DNA of 64,000 bases from Amorphophallus konjac (GCA_022559845.1 CM040125.1:285186200-285250199), one strand, 5' to 3'; positions 46,923 to 58,857 are shown, numbered from the stretch's first letter. Notes: a model not told the origin generated them from the sequence alone. Made by a program: numbers and translations.

Positions 46923-49887
46923 TGATGTGAGACGACCTAGGACCTAGATGGATGATGAGTCCTATTAGTCGCCCAAATGTGAATTCCTGGATAACGAGGG
47001 GTACGTGGCGAAGGATTAGCTAGAGGGCCTCCTTGATGCTAGAAAGGCCACCTTTCGGGCCGGACTAATGGACTTTTCTGATGACTCCATTTGATATACC
47101 TTACTTGCTGCCAAGGGATTACTCAAGGGGAGGTTGATTCCTTATGCTCCTTGGACCTAATTACGCAAGCAATCGATTCGAGCGGCGGCCTCACTCAAGC
47201 GGACTCACTCGTGTAGCACACACCCGGGTCCGTAGGTGGACCGGTGATAATGGTGAGGGTCCGTGATTGGACCTAGGTGTTCCAGGGGCTTGGCTAGCCA
47301 AGGGCGGACACCGAAGAGCCAGGGATGCCCAATTCGTAGGCGGCCGACATGCCGAGGGCGTGGGGGTAAGGGATTACTCACAACTCACCCGCGGTGATCA
47401 CTCACGATAATAGAAATTTGGGTCGAGCTCTCACTCTCCGTCCGACGGCACTAGAGATAATACTAACTAAGCAAAGAGTTGAAAAAAAAACCAGCAAAGA
47501 GAGGGACCGAGGCTCACCTAGTCGGCATGAATACGCCGACTCCGGTCGGAGACGGGGGCGAGCGGGGAAGCGTGGGGCTTGCCCGCACGCTACGTCGGAG
47601 TCGCTTCAAAACCTGTGGATTCAAAGCAATTACAACACTACACCCTCGCAGAGGGGTTGATCTAGGGGTTGGGGATCTCAGTAGTACAACCAAAGAAACC
47701 TCCACGCAGGGAGGGGCTGTAAGCCGGCCAGGCGGGGAGGGGGATTGGGGTGATCGGGGTCAATCGCCACCTCTTGGTAATGGTCGGTCTGCTGAATCTG
47801 TCTCCTGGAACCCGCAGATTGTTGGGGCTGGATCTCCCTGCTACGACGTCCAATGGTGGTGGGACTGGCGGCGTTGGAAAGAGGGCTGGATCACCTTGCT
47901 TCAGGATTTGGTGCCGCTTAGTTCTGGATTTGGGTGCGCCTGGGGTGCTGGATTCCGTGGGACTGCTACGAGCGTCACTCCTGCAGACAAGAAGTCTAAA
48001 GATCGGGGCCGTACTCCAAGCTGGAGCAACGGATTGATGCGAGACCACCTCTGGCTGAGAGAGGCCCCTTCCGGGTGCTTCACGGTCAAAAATCTCCTTC
48101 TGATTCGTCCCGGTCGCTGGTTGGCAGCCTTTGGATGCTGACTGGGTCGAGCTGGACCCGGGGGCAGAGAAATAAGCTTGACTTGCCGATGGCGTATCCA
48201 CGGGATCTGATGTCGGATTGTAACGAGGCCAGGTTCGTTGCAAAGAGGGACAGCCCAGGGAACTCCCAGAACTGGTTTGGCCCAATTCTGAGGTGGGAGG
48301 TGCCAATAGCACCGGATCTCTTGAAGTCGCGCAGCTGTCGGTGCCGGTCGGATAGAGGAGAGGTACAGAAGGTAGTACGCCCAGCAGGAAACTCAGATTG
48401 AGGCGAGACCGGGTTCGTTTGGACGCTTACTGACCTCTTAATGTCGTCCCCAATGGGCTGGAGCAGAAACTAAATACAGTGGTCGTGAGGTCTTCTGAAA
48501 CAGGCTGCTCGTTCAGGATGCAGGCAGGGCCGGCTGCGAACTAGGACCAACTTGATGAAGACCTAACTCTTAGTCCAGAGCTCCAAAAGCGGTAGGATCA
48601 GTCTTGAATGAAAGCTGGGGAGGCCTAGAAGCCCCGGACCAGAGGGCTCGGCCCTGAGAAGAGGGAGATGGCCGGAGCAGCCTCTGAAAGTCATACTGGT
48701 CGCTGTCTGGACCTAAACTGCGCAGTCGGTGGAGAATGGATCCCACGGGCAGAGATGATGTCGGATTGGAGCGAGACTGCCTCGCTTTCGAAGCTGATTG
48801 GGAGACCTTTCCAGCAATATAGGGAACGCCACAAGAAGATTTGTGGAGGGCCGGTGCTGCTGCTGCTTCCAGGAGCCCTTCTTGCTGGCTGCGAATTGAC
48901 CAAGGGCCGATGGGGTGGTTGGTGTATAGGAGTGGGGATGGGCAGCCAGATGGCAAGGGGGAGGGGGGGAAAAGCTGTGGTGGATGGTGATGGAGGTTTG
49001 GGGGATGAAGGAAGAGGCTGGAATGGCAGGGGGGCGGAGCTAGGTTAGGGTTTGAGGTGGGTCGCAGGTGGGAGGTGGAGTGGGAAGAGAGGGAGTTCGG
49101 CCAGCCTTGGAGAGGGGGGGGTCGAATGGGGGATGGGAAGGGGATCACGCAGCCACCAAGGGGTGGGTTGGACGAAATCTGCCTTGGGAGGTGAGGGGGC
49201 TTCTTGGGAAGGTGGAGGGTCTCCTTGGGAAGGTGGAGAGGTGGTGGGAAATAGGAAGGTTTGAGTGGGGAAGTGGAAAGGTTGCCTTGGAGAGGGGTGG
49301 GTTTAATGGGATGAGTGAATGGCATTAAATGACAATGAAGAAGGGGGAAAGGGAAAGGGGGGGCTGCGAAATTTGAAATGGGAGGGGAGAGAGGGTGGGC
49401 GTCGACCACCACAAGGAGGGGGGAGGAGAGAGAGAGGGGATTCGATGCCTAGAGATAGGGTGAGAGAGAGAGGGAGAGTAAAGGGGAGAGAGGCAATTAA
49501 GGAGTTCAAATGTATTCAAATCTCATTAAGTGCTCTTACTAATGGAGGGGAGGGAGTATTTATAGACCACTAACTTTCCTAAGACCAAACTACCCCTAAA
49601 CATTTGACTGAAAGACTATAGAAGTCCCAAAGGGGGCGCCCCTGGGCCTGGCCCACTAGCTGGGCCCAATAACCACAACTAAAGACCCATATGACAAAAG
49701 ACTTAGACAAATGACCTCTAAACCTAGGTACATGACTTAAATAAATGAAAATTACATAGCTTATGACTCAATAAAATTATAAAAATTACATGACTCGACT
49801 CAGAAATATAAGACGAACATGATGGCACACACCGCCAAGCAATTTGAGCTTTGAAAAAATGAGGAGAGGCGAGGGATGTCCTCATCA
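46923..49887 (-). repeat. Element F 3' LTR
   Basis: It is 2965 bp. The shared block is at 47699-47714, next to GTAAGCCGGCC. A TATA motif (TCTATAAATACTCC on the minus strand) lies near 49553-49566, and GGGGGCGCCCC with GGCCCA motifs near 49633-49672. The ORF's last ~55 codons lie inside it. Confidence 0.95.
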
Positions 49888-52378
49888 TACCCCCGCGGTG
49901 GGGAAAACTCGACCCCGTTGAGTACAAGTCCACCGGTGGGGTGGCACTCCGTTGCAGCTCCAAGCGAACCACGGTTTCCGAACTCAACCCCACGTTCATA
50001 ACCGGGGAACAACGCTTCTGCTTCTTATGGTGGCTCGGACACACCCTCTTGCTGATGATGATACTTTGCTTGCCCAGTATTACCTCCGTGTGCTCATGTC
50101 GGGCTCTCAAGTTGATATGTAGTTGCACTCCGTAGATGTCCCTCACAAGGATAGGTATAGATTCAAAACTCTCAATAGGTTGCACCACGATGCCCATATA
50201 GGGTGACGGGTCCGCCACGTAGGAAGTGGGGTGAATCCCAAGACCCATCGGTAAATCCTTCCCACAAGCTAGGTTGCCAAAGTCACTTGAAACTTGGGAA
50301 GGTCCAAGTCCTCGTGCCCTTGATTTGGAGACAACTTTAGGATAGAGCCACTCCAATACCCTTATCACCAGATCACCTACTTGGGATCCCAAGTGGCGCT
50401 TGCAAGCTCTTACCCGCTCTTTGTAAGTCTCACCGCTCGTCACGAGATGCTTGCTTGAATGCATATGCCATGTATTATAATGTAGTGTAGGCATGAGAAT
50501 GGGTGTGGGTAAGGGTGGACCGGGGCAACCAAAAGTAGAACTATGGTGTTTTGTTGTCATGATAACTTTGGGGGGGGAGGGGCATGCATAAGTGAGCCTA
50601 TCATGCATGGGTGAGGATGATGTCGGTGGACCCGGACAGCCGTGAATGCCCCTATAAAGGAAACCAATGAGGAATGATGGAGGGCCGTGACACCCAAATA
50701 TGGACCAATCATGCTTTGTACCTAAGGTGTGTGCGAAATGCATGTGACAATCGAACCTATGACCCATGTCAAATGATGTGATATGCCTAGATGGGTGCAT
50801 TCCTATCCTAGGGGTGGCGACCATGTGTGTGGGTATAAAGTGATCTTTGAGCTCCCACTTGTAAGGGCCGAAGGGGTCAAAGAAGGTATGCATCATGGGG
50901 TGGGCTTGGTCCAATAAGGTTGGATGGGGTAGGGACAGGTTGGTGGTGAGTAAGGTGGGTGGGTATAGGGAGGGATAGAAGGGGTCATGGTAAGGGTCAC
51001 CTAAGGAGAGGAACTCTAGGTCCTTTTGGTCCTCACAACCCCATGATGGTGGATTCTCCTCCTCTAGTAAAGTTATCGGGCCAAAATTTTTGGTGGAGCG
51101 GTCGGTCATGAATGGAGGACTAGATGTTCTACTCGAGACAAACAACCCTAGTTTGTGAATGGCATCGGGCTCGGGTAGAAACAACACGAGCTCACTCATG
51201 CAAGGACCCTTGGTGTAAATGGAGATGATGGACCTGATAGAGGGGTGTGAGAAACTAAGGTACCCCGTATCACTCACTCCTAAGGCCAGCATGTTTGTCA
51301 CCTCTATTTGCCTTAGTATGCCTTTAATCAAGTCCCTCATGGCTCCTACAAAGCAAAACGAATGATAGGTTGTGTGGAATGGTAGGGTGGACACGATTGG
51401 GTTATGGTTATCCATGGGGGGGTGCATGATGTGGAGGAGGAGGTCTTGCTTAAGCCACTCAATGAGGGGTTCCCCAAGAATCATAATTCTCATGGAGGGA
51501 GGGGTTGGGGAACTTGGTTGGTCATCATGTAACTCATGAGGGAGGGTGTACCCAGTTAGGCTCAATGAGTTTTCTTTGGGTAGGGATGGGTTCTCTTGAT
51601 CCAACTCTTGACATTGGGCTTCATATTCCTCCTCCCATTCTAGGGGAGCCTCATAGACTTCAATCACTTCCTCAAGTTCCCTTTGGATGGGGGTAACTAT
51701 TTCTTCAGTTAGTGTGTTGGAGATCTCACGTGAAGGGCATTGATGGATGAAGTGTCCAAAGCCTCTACACTCAGAGCATTGTTGTCTATTTCCCTGAGCG
51801 GTCTCACCCACACTTGGCCCATTGGAACTTCCTTCTTGTTGGGGCATGTTTTGACTAGGGGTGACCCTTGTCGGAGGAGGGGTGGGAGAAAGATTAGTAG
51901 GCCGAAATGGGGTACTCCTACTTGGACATGTTTTGGGGGTCTTCAAGAATGGGGCTGGGTTGGGATGGGGTCCCATGTACTTGGGATCATCCGATTGTGG
52001 AGTGAACCTAGGAGACCTAGAGAATCTCATCATTCTTGAGGATTGGTTGTCTAGGTCATTCCAGGGGTGTCTCTCCTCACGCCCATAGTGTTGGGACCTC
52101 TCATAGTAAGGATCATAGCCTAACCCTCTTCTATCAACCTCATCCCGGGGAGACGAGACTCTAAGGCCATTGTTCCTAAGTGGGGGTTCATTGACTCCAA
52201 ATCCATCCCGAGGTGACCAAGCTCTAGGGCCGTGGTTCCTTTTTGCTTCAAGCCGATCAAGCCGGGAGGCGAGGGTAACCATGTAGTTTTGACATTTGTT
52301 GATGAAAGCGTCAAATTGGTCCATGTTTGGTTGGGGTGTATCCCTAGGGTGGTCATGCAATGGAGTGATGGAAAACAT
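49724..52378 (-). CDS. Element F protein: gag-like N-terminus with zinc knuckle plus CPGPP-repeat region
   Basis: An 884-codon uninterrupted minus frame from ATG 52378; an upstream TTG at 52402 is not a credible start. The N-terminus has a coiled-coil-like SRLDRLEAKRN, then an Arg/Pro-rich stretch and a CCHC knuckle CSECRGFGHFIHQC (residues about 201-214). The capsid core seen in C and E is missing. Next comes the region shared with A and E: EPLIEWLKQ near 51460, SIISIYTKG near 51225, ELVLFLPE, then FGCHGPP, GCPGPP, ACPSPP and GCPGPP between about 50515 and 50700. The C-terminus has an integrase-end remnant (VGDLVIRVLEWLYPKV), LRARHEHT, and YSTGSSFPHRGGMM over the hairpin. There is no protease DSG, polymerase or D,D35E. 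Intact frame plus near-identical LTRs suggest recent activity in trans. Function unknown. Confidence 0.82.
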   Translation of the reverse strand: MFSITPLHDHPRDTPQPNMDQFDAFINKCQNYMVTLASRLDRLEAKRNHGPRAWSPRDGFGVNEPPLRNNGLRVSSPRDEVDRRGLGYDPYYERSQHYGREERHPWNDLDNQSSRMMRFSRSPRFTPQSDDPKYMGPHPNPAPFLKTPKTCPSRSTPFRPTNLSPTPPPTRVTPSQNMPQQEGSSNGPSVGETAQGNRQQCSECRGFGHFIHQCPSREISNTLTEEIVTPIQRELEEVIEVYEAPLEWEEEYEAQCQELDQENPSLPKENSLSLTGYTLPHELHDDQPSSPTPPSMRIMILGEPLIEWLKQDLLLHIMHPPMDNHNPIVSTLPFHTTYHSFCFVGAMRDLIKGILRQIEVTNMLALGVSDTGYLSFSHPSIRSIISIYTKGPCMSELVLFLPEPDAIHKLGLFVSSRTSSPPFMTDRSTKNFGPITLLEEENPPSWGCEDQKDLEFLSLGDPYHDPFYPSLYPPTLLTTNLSLPHPTLLDQAHPMMHTFFDPFGPYKWELKDHFIPTHMVATPRIGMHPSRHITSFDMGHRFDCHMHFAHTLGTKHDWSIFGCHGPPSFLIGFLYRGIHGCPGPPTSSSPMHDRLTYACPSPPKVIMTTKHHSSTFGCPGPPLPTPILMPTLHYNTWHMHSSKHLVTSGETYKERVRACKRHLGSQVGDLVIRVLEWLYPKVVSKSRARGLGPSQVSSDFGNLACGKDLPMGLGIHPTSYVADPSPYMGIVVQPIESFESIPILVRDIYGVQLHINLRARHEHTEVILGKQSIIISKRVCPSHHKKQKRCSPVMNVGLSSETVVRLELQRSATPPVDLYSTGSSFPHRGGMMRTSLASPHFFKAQIAWRCVPSCSSYISESSHVIFIILLSHKLCNFHLFKSCT
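49888..49923 (-). other. Element F hairpin and polypurine tract
   Basis: On the minus strand ACTCAAC-GGG-GTCGAGT (49907-49923, one mismatch in the stem) precedes a polypurine tract that abuts the LTR. Confidence 0.75.
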
Positions 52379-52441
52379 GATGCAAGGGAGACTCAAATGC
52401 AATGCCCTAGGACTAGACTCGCAGAGACAAGTCTAAAACTT

Positions 52442-52453
52442 GCTCTGATACCA
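52442..52453 (-). other. Element F primer binding site
   Basis: TGGTATCAGAGC on the minus strand, two bases from the 5' LTR end CACATCA. Confidence 0.93.
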
Positions 52454-52455
52454 CT

Positions 52456-55420
52456 TGATGTGAGACGACCTAGGACCTAGATGGATGATGAGTCCTATTA
52501 GTCGCCCAAATGTGAATTCCTGGATAACGAGGGGTACGTGGCGAAGGATTAGCTAGAGGGCCTCCTTGATGCTAGAAAGGCCACCTTTCGGGCCGGACTA
52601 ACGGACTTTTCTGATGACTCCATTTGATATACCTTACTTGCTGCCAAGGGATTACTCAAGGGGAGGTTGATTCCTTATGCTCCTTGGACCTAATTACGCA
52701 AGCAATCGATTCGAGCGGCGGCCTCACTCAAGCGGACTCACTCGTGTAGCACACACCCGGGTCCGTAGGTGAACCGGTGATAATGGTGAGGGTCCGTGAT
52801 TGGACCTAGGTGTTCCAGGGGCTTGGCTAGCCAAGGGCGGACACCGAAGAGCCAGGGATGCCCAATTCGTAGGCGGCCGACACGCCGAGGGCGTGGGGGT
52901 AAGGGATTACTCACAACTCACCCGCGGTGATCACTCACGATAATAGAAATTTGGGTCGAGCTCTCACTCTCCGTCCGACGGCACTAGAGATAATACTAAC
53001 TAAGCAAAGAGTTGAAAAAAAAACCAGCAAAGAGAGGGACCGAGGCTCACCTAGTCGGCATGAATACGCCGACTCCGGTCGGAGACGGGGGCGAGCGGGG
53101 AAGCGTGGGGCTTGCCCGCACGCTACGTCGGAGTCGCTTCAAAACCTGTGGATTCAAAGCAATTACAACACTACACCCTCGCAGAGGGGTTGATCTAGGG
53201 GTTGGGGATCTCAGTAGTACAACCAAAGAAACCTCCACGCAGGGAGGGGCTGTAAGCCGGCCAGGCGGGGAGGGGGATTGGGGTGATCGGGGTCAATCGC
53301 CACCTCTTGGTAATGGTCGGTCTGCTGAATCTGTCTCCTGGAACCCGCAGATTGTTGGGGCTGGATCTCCCTGCTGCGACGTCCAATGGTGGTGGGACTG
53401 GCGGCGTTGGAAAGAGGGCTGGATCACCTTGCTTCAGATTTGGTGCCGCTTAGTTCTGGATTTGGGTGCGCCTGGGGTGCTGGATTCCGTGGGACTGCTA
53501 CGAGCGTCACTCCTGCAGACAAGAAGTCTAAAGATCGGGGCCGTACTCCAAGCTGGAGCAACGGATTGATGCGAGACCACCTCTGGCTGAGAGAGGCCCC
53601 TTCCGGGTGCTTCACGGTCAAAAATCTCCTTCTGATTCGTCCCGGTCGCTGGTTGGCAGCCTTTGGATGCTGACTGGGTCGAGCTGGACCCGGGGGCAGA
53701 GAAATAAGCTTGACTTGCCGATGGCGTATCCACGGGATCTGATGTCGGATTGTAACGAGGCCAGGTTCGTTGCAAAGAGGGACAGCCCAGGGAACTCCCA
53801 GAACTGGTTTGGCCCAATTCTGAGGTGGGAGGTGCCAATAGCACCGGATCTCTTGAAGTCGCGCAGCTGTCGGTGCCGGTCGGATAGAGGAGAGGTACAG
53901 AAGGTAGTACGCCCAGCAGGAAACTCAGATTGAGGCGAGACCAGGTTCGTTTGGACGCTTACTGACCTCTTAATGTCGTCCCCAATGGGCTGGAGCAGAA
54001 ACTAAATACAGTGGTCGTGAGGTCTTCTGAAACAGGCTGCTCGTTCAGGATGCAGGCAGGGCCGGCTGCGAACTAGGACCAACTTGATGAAGACCTAACT
54101 CTTAGTCCAGAGCTCCAAAAGCGGTAGGATCAGTCTTGAATGAAAGCTGGGGAGGCCTAGAAGCCCCGGACCAGAGGGCTCGGCCCTGAGCAGAGGGAGA
54201 TGGCCGGAGCAGCCTCTGAAAGTCATACTGGTCGCTGTCTGGACCTAAACTGTGCAGTCGGTGGAGAATGGATCCCACGGGCAGAGATGATGTCGGATTG
54301 GAGCGAGACTGCCTCACTTTCGAAGCTGATTGGGAGACCTTTCCAACAATATAGGGAACGCCACAAGAAGATTTGTGGAGGGCCGGTGCTGCTGCTGCTT
54401 CCAGGAGCCCTTCTTGCTGGCTGCGAATTGACCAAGGGCCGATGGGGTGGTTGGTGTATAGGAGTGGGGATGGGCAGCCAGATGGCAAGGGGGAGGGGGG
54501 GAAAAGCTGTGGTGGATGGTGATGGAGGTTTGGGGGATGAAGGAAGAGGCTGGAATGGCAGGGGGGCGGAGCTAGGTTAGGGTTTGAGGTGGGTCGCAGG
54601 TGGGAGGTGGAGTGGGAAGAGAGGGAGTTCGGCCAGCCTTGGAGAGGGGGGGGTCGAATGGGGGATGGGAAGGGGATCACGCAGCCACCAAGGGGTGGGT
54701 TGGACGAAATCTGCCTTGGGAGGTGAGGGGGCTTCTTGGGAAGGTGGAGGGTCTCCTTGGGAAGGTGGAGAGGTGGTGGGAAATAGGAAGGTTTGAGTGG
54801 GGAAGTGGAAAGGTTGCCTTGGAGAGGGGTGGGTTTAATGGGATGAGTGAATGGCATTAAATGACAATGAAGAAGGGGGAAAGGGAAAGGGGGGGCTGCG
54901 AAATTTGAAATGGGAGGGGAGAGAGGGTGGGCGTCGACCACCACAAGGAGGGGGGGAGGAGAGAGAGAGGGGATTCGATGCCTAGAGATAGGGTGAGAGA
55001 GAGAGGGAGAGTAAAGGGGAGAGAGGCAATTAAGGAGTTCAAATGTATTCAAATCTCCTTAAGTGCTCTTACTAATGAAGGGGAGGGAGTATTTATAGAC
55101 CACTAACTTTCCTAAGACCAAACTACCCCTAAACATTTGACTGAAAGACTATAGAAGTCCCAAAGGGGGCGCCCCTGGGCCTGGCCCACTAGCTGGGCCC
55201 AATAACCACAACTAAAGACCCATATGACCAAAGACTTAGACAAATGACCTCTAAACCTAGGTACATGACTTAAATAAATGAAAATTACATAGCTTATGAC
55301 TCAATAAAATTATAAAAATTACATGACTCGACTCAGAAATATAAGACGAACATGATGGCACACACCGCCAAGCAATTTGAGCTTTGAAAAAATGAGGAGA
55401 GGCGAGGGATGTCCTCATCA
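52456..55420 (-). repeat. Element F 5' LTR
   Basis: It is 2965 bp with the shared block at 53232-53247. Differences from the left copy include single bases near 52601, 52883 and 53374 and a one-base indel near 53438. Confidence 0.95.
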
Positions 55421-55425
55421 GTACA

Positions 55426-55702
55426 GCATAACCAAGACAAACACCATGACAAAAAAAGAACACTCCGTCACATCCTGATTAGAGTAAAAACCATCTCTCA
55501 CAGTGCCAACACAGTACGCACAAGACCACACGTGAAAGTAAAACGATAAATAATCGTGAAACCAATGCCAGCTACCGACTGTACTGGACCTTAAGGACTA
55601 TGAGTACTGTAATATCTCAAATTCCCATCTACTTCACAAACAAAAGCTTAGCTAGCTCAAAAAATTCCGAACAACTCTGAACTCTCACTCTGATACCAAC
55701 TA
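55426..55702 (-). other. Element G internal sequence, right part, with primer site
   Basis: It continues the sequence interrupted by F. On the minus strand TGGTATCAGAGTG (55687-55698) is a primer-site match with a changed last base, four bases from a sequence that starts like an LTR end. No coding potential seen. Confidence 0.5.
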
Positions 55703-56687
55703 TGATAACCCAGACTCTGGATATCAGGTAAACCCGATACCACTTGGAACCTGCGAGGCCTCCCAAGAGCGGAAAAGCTCCAAAGGGATAGAAAGGTGTG
55801 TGAGAGTACATTGAACTTCCAGATATAACAGTAAGCAACTAAATTTCAATGAACAGGATTGCTAAAGTAGCAGAAATAAAATTACATTTTCTATAACAAT
55901 TAATACTAAGAGGGTCCAGTCCAAAGAAAGATAAGTACAGTCCAATAGAAAGGGGAACATACCCTCAAGTCGGGAGAAACCCGACACTGGCAAACGGTGA
56001 CAACTCAAAACTACCGCACAGTGGAACCTCTACCCACGAGGTGGAACAGCTACACCTGAAAAGTCAAGAGTGACCCTCGTGTCACTAGCTCAGTAGGGAT
56101 CCCTCAGAACCCTACCGCAAAATAACGGAGTAACAAAAGTGCTATACTAAAACAAAGCAGTAAACAACAGGAGTAACAACAATAAAAGTAAAGAGGAAAA
56201 TAGCCGTACTATGGAACACGGCATCCGAAGGAACCTCGGCCCTCTAAACTACTCCGAACAGTAACAGAAAGGTGAACCTCGATCTTACAAAGTCGGGCGT
56301 TACCGATCCATTGACAAATCATGAAACCCTATCGTGAAAAGCGTACTAAAATAGGTAAAAGCTTGCCAAGGACTTATAGAGTCGAAGGCACAAGACATAC
56401 ACGAACTCACCATCGTGTATGCGACACAAGACTAGACCTCGAGTGAAGCCAGGCACGGGCTACTCGGAAACCGGTCACGAAACACAAGTCACAAGAGTCA
56501 TGCGTCAAGTGACAGAAGCACCTCCTCACTAGAAGAACAGCCAGATGCGTCCACTGACGTCTTACACTGCGCCATAAGTGTCTCCCACTCACCTCGAATG
56601 TGATAACTGAGACATGAACCAAGTACAAGAAATAACAGTAACGAGTGACTAGTCAGGGTCACGCCCGTTGGCGCTCCTCCAACCTAT
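55703..56687 (-). repeat. Element G 5' LTR, truncated by element H
   Basis: On the + strand it starts TGATAACCCAGACTCTGG next to the primer site. It runs about 985 bp until element H begins. No credible gene seen. Confidence 0.5.
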
Positions 56688-56809
56688 TGTGCCCCTGTGG
56701 TTTTGGTGATAGAAAACACTATGAGTCATTATATGTCTGCATGAAATAAGTGATTGATTGATATTCATTGATTGTATATTTTGCATATCCACTATTTAGT
56801 CTGCATACA

Positions 56810-57660
56810 TGTTAGGCCAGTGCAATTGTTCAGTGTCAATGCATCTCGGTATACTTTGTTGGCAGCACTTTAGCTCATATGCATTGTAGGGATCAAGGTC
56901 CGTGCATACCTCATCTATGTGTATTTCAAGGTCAATGCATTCACTTACATTCAGCACATTATGTCGGTGCATACTCATGGTTCAGTAGGCTAAGTCAATG
57001 CTCCTCGGTGTTTAAGTCTGTGCAGGGTCATTTGTCTAAGGCCAAAGTTCGTGCACATCTTAGTTATACTGCACAGCAAAGTCAGTGCATGTCATTGTTC
57101 ATGAGCATTTAGGTATGTGCATTCAAGTCCGAGCACATTGCCATGGCAGATGTAAGTCGGTGCAATCCGTGTATCCGGTTGGCATCATGTCGGTGCAATT
57201 CTTGTGCAGCACGATAGCCAAGTCGGTGCAAGATCGCACTGCGGAGATTACAGTCGATGCATATCCGGCGTGTGCAAGACTGTACTCGGTGCAATTTGCA
57301 TTGTATGCATTCATGCGGTCGGTGCAATTCTATCTTGCACTAATCAACTCTGTGCAACTTCCATTGTTGAATGCACATAGAGTCTATGCAACTCATGTTG
57401 CTGAGAGCATTTAAGTTAGTGCACCCTTGTCGTGTGTTGCTATATAGTCGATGCACATCTTCCTCATGGACCATGTTGGCTTGTGCACATTTGCTCACAT
57501 GCTACCAAAGTCTGTGCATGTCTTTCATGCTGTTTGTTGTTAGGTCTCTGCATTCTTCATGCTAGCAGTCGTAAGGGCGGTGCACACTTGTGTTTGCTCA
57601 TAATAGGATCCATGCACTTTAGTCCATGCACGTCACCTAGTCTGTGCATACGTGTATATA
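56810..57660 (+). repeat. Array of AAGTCGGTGCA-type units in H U3
   Basis: About thirty short units of the form GTCNGTGCA, GTCAATGCA or GTCGATGCA lie at irregular 20-50 bp spacing. The array fills the U3 and stops about 260 bp before the TATA-like box. Confidence 0.8.
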
Positions 57661-57919
57661 CACTTATGTGATTTGTGGTTAGTTTCACCTACCATGTGTT
57701 TGATGAAATGGCTTTCACATTTCTGACAGGAACTTAAGTCAAGCACACGATCCCAGGAGGGCATGTGATCCAAGGTAGATCATTATGGGTAGAAACTGCC
57801 ACGTGGATAGCTAAGCGTTGAGATTCTGACATGTGGCTGAGAGCTTCCTGAAGCTTCTTGGCTGGAACGAGCCATCCACCCACCCAGTGCGTGAGCTCGT
57901 GGGTTCCAGACTGAAGGAA

Positions 57920-57927
57920 TATTTAAG
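57920..57927 (+). promoter_or_regulatory. TATA-like box in H 5' LTR
   Basis: TATTTAAG followed by a purine-rich stretch (57945-58080), the same layout as at 911-1100. Confidence 0.45.
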
Positions 57928-58725
57928 ACCCTCCTCCTGTGAACAAAAGAAAAAGGATTTTTCTAGAAGAAAAGAGTTGAGCAGAAGAAAAAGAGAGTTT
58001 GTGAGATCTAGGGAAGAAAAGAAAGAGCAGTAGAGAAGGAAGAAGAAGAGAAAGAAAGAGAGAGAGACCGAGGAGAAAATTGAAGCCATTATTGAAGAAC
58101 AGTTTGTACTGGACCTTGGATCAAATCCAGGCTAGGGAGCTCCCGCGAGTGCCACGTTTGATTTGCAAAGTCTTTCAGCTTTTTGTTGCTATGATTCTCG
58201 ATCCTTTGTTTATCTTTTTATCTTTATTTCAAGCTGTTAGTCAGCAGAGCAAGCTGTGTTGCTCAGCGGTTGCATAGGAGGATTCCTCTAGTTGGCTAAG
58301 CTGTATTGCCCAGCGGACGGTGAAGATGTAATGCCCAGCGGTCAAGCTGTTAGTCAGCGGTCGGCTAAGCTTTAACGCCCAGCGCAAGCTGTTTGTCAGT
58401 GGCATGTAGGCAAGCTGTAGAGCCCAGCGGTTTTCAAGTTGTTTGGCAGCGGAATCCACACTCTGGTTTGAGTGTGGGGTGGATGTAGGTGTGTAGAACC
58501 GAACCACCTAAAAATTTGGTGTTCTGTGTGGTTTGTTTGTCTCACTGTTCATCGATAGATGCATGATAGGCACGGTTTCAATGTATACCCTTAGTTGAGT
58601 CAAGTCTTGCATCAGTTCAGGGTGTTCAGATCCATTTCGTCTCTATCTAATTTTTAAATTGGTCGAGATTTTCACTGAGGGATTCATTCACCCCCCTCTG
58701 AATCCATCGCACCAGCACTAACAGT

Positions 58726-58737
58726 TGATATCAGAGC
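58726..58737 (+). other. Element H primer binding site
   Basis: TGATATCAGAGC, one change from TGGTATCAGAGC, just after the LTR end CTAACA. Confidence 0.8.
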
Positions 58738-58857
58738 GGTGTCTGCACAGAGGGTCCAACGACCAGCAGATCTGATTTGTAATTGCCTTCGGTGCGATCT
58801 GAGTTGATCCGTTCGCTTGCATTATTTTTGATCTCTTCTCTATTTAGAATTCTGATC

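Larger units (their letters stand above)
46923..55420 (-). mobile_element. Element F: young non-autonomous LTR retrotransposon
   Basis: It is 8498 bp with TSD GTACA at 46918-46922 and 55421-55425. Both LTRs are 2965 bp (TGATGTGAGACG to GTCCTCATCA) and differ at only a handful of positions that I can find, so this is among the most recent insertions here. Primer site 52442-52453, hairpin and polypurine tract 49888-49923. It has a single long uninterrupted ORF and no polymerase. Confidence 0.95.
56688..58723 (+). repeat. Element H 5' LTR
   Basis: It is about 2036 bp. The exact first base is uncertain: TGTGCCCCTG here corresponds to TAAGCCCCTG in the 3' copy. It ends CACTAACA before the primer site. 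A repeat-rich U3 is followed by a TATA-like box and then CCAGCGG units (about 58260-58450). Confidence 0.85.

Noticed and set aside
47479..48141. 220-aa plus frame in the F LTR
   Set aside because: The copy in the other LTR is shifted by a one-base indel, and there is no family match. It is a GC-rich chance frame.
48570..49412. 280-aa and 316-aa minus frames in the F LTRs (second copy 54102-55052)
   Set aside because: Low-complexity Pro/Ser/Leu frames lie over pyrimidine-rich LTR sequence and end differently in the two LTRs. They are probably not coding.
43511..56687. Firm pairing of 43511-45091 and 55703-56687 as the two LTRs of one element
   Set aside because: I could not see shared end sequences between the two blocks, so the pairing stays a suggestion.
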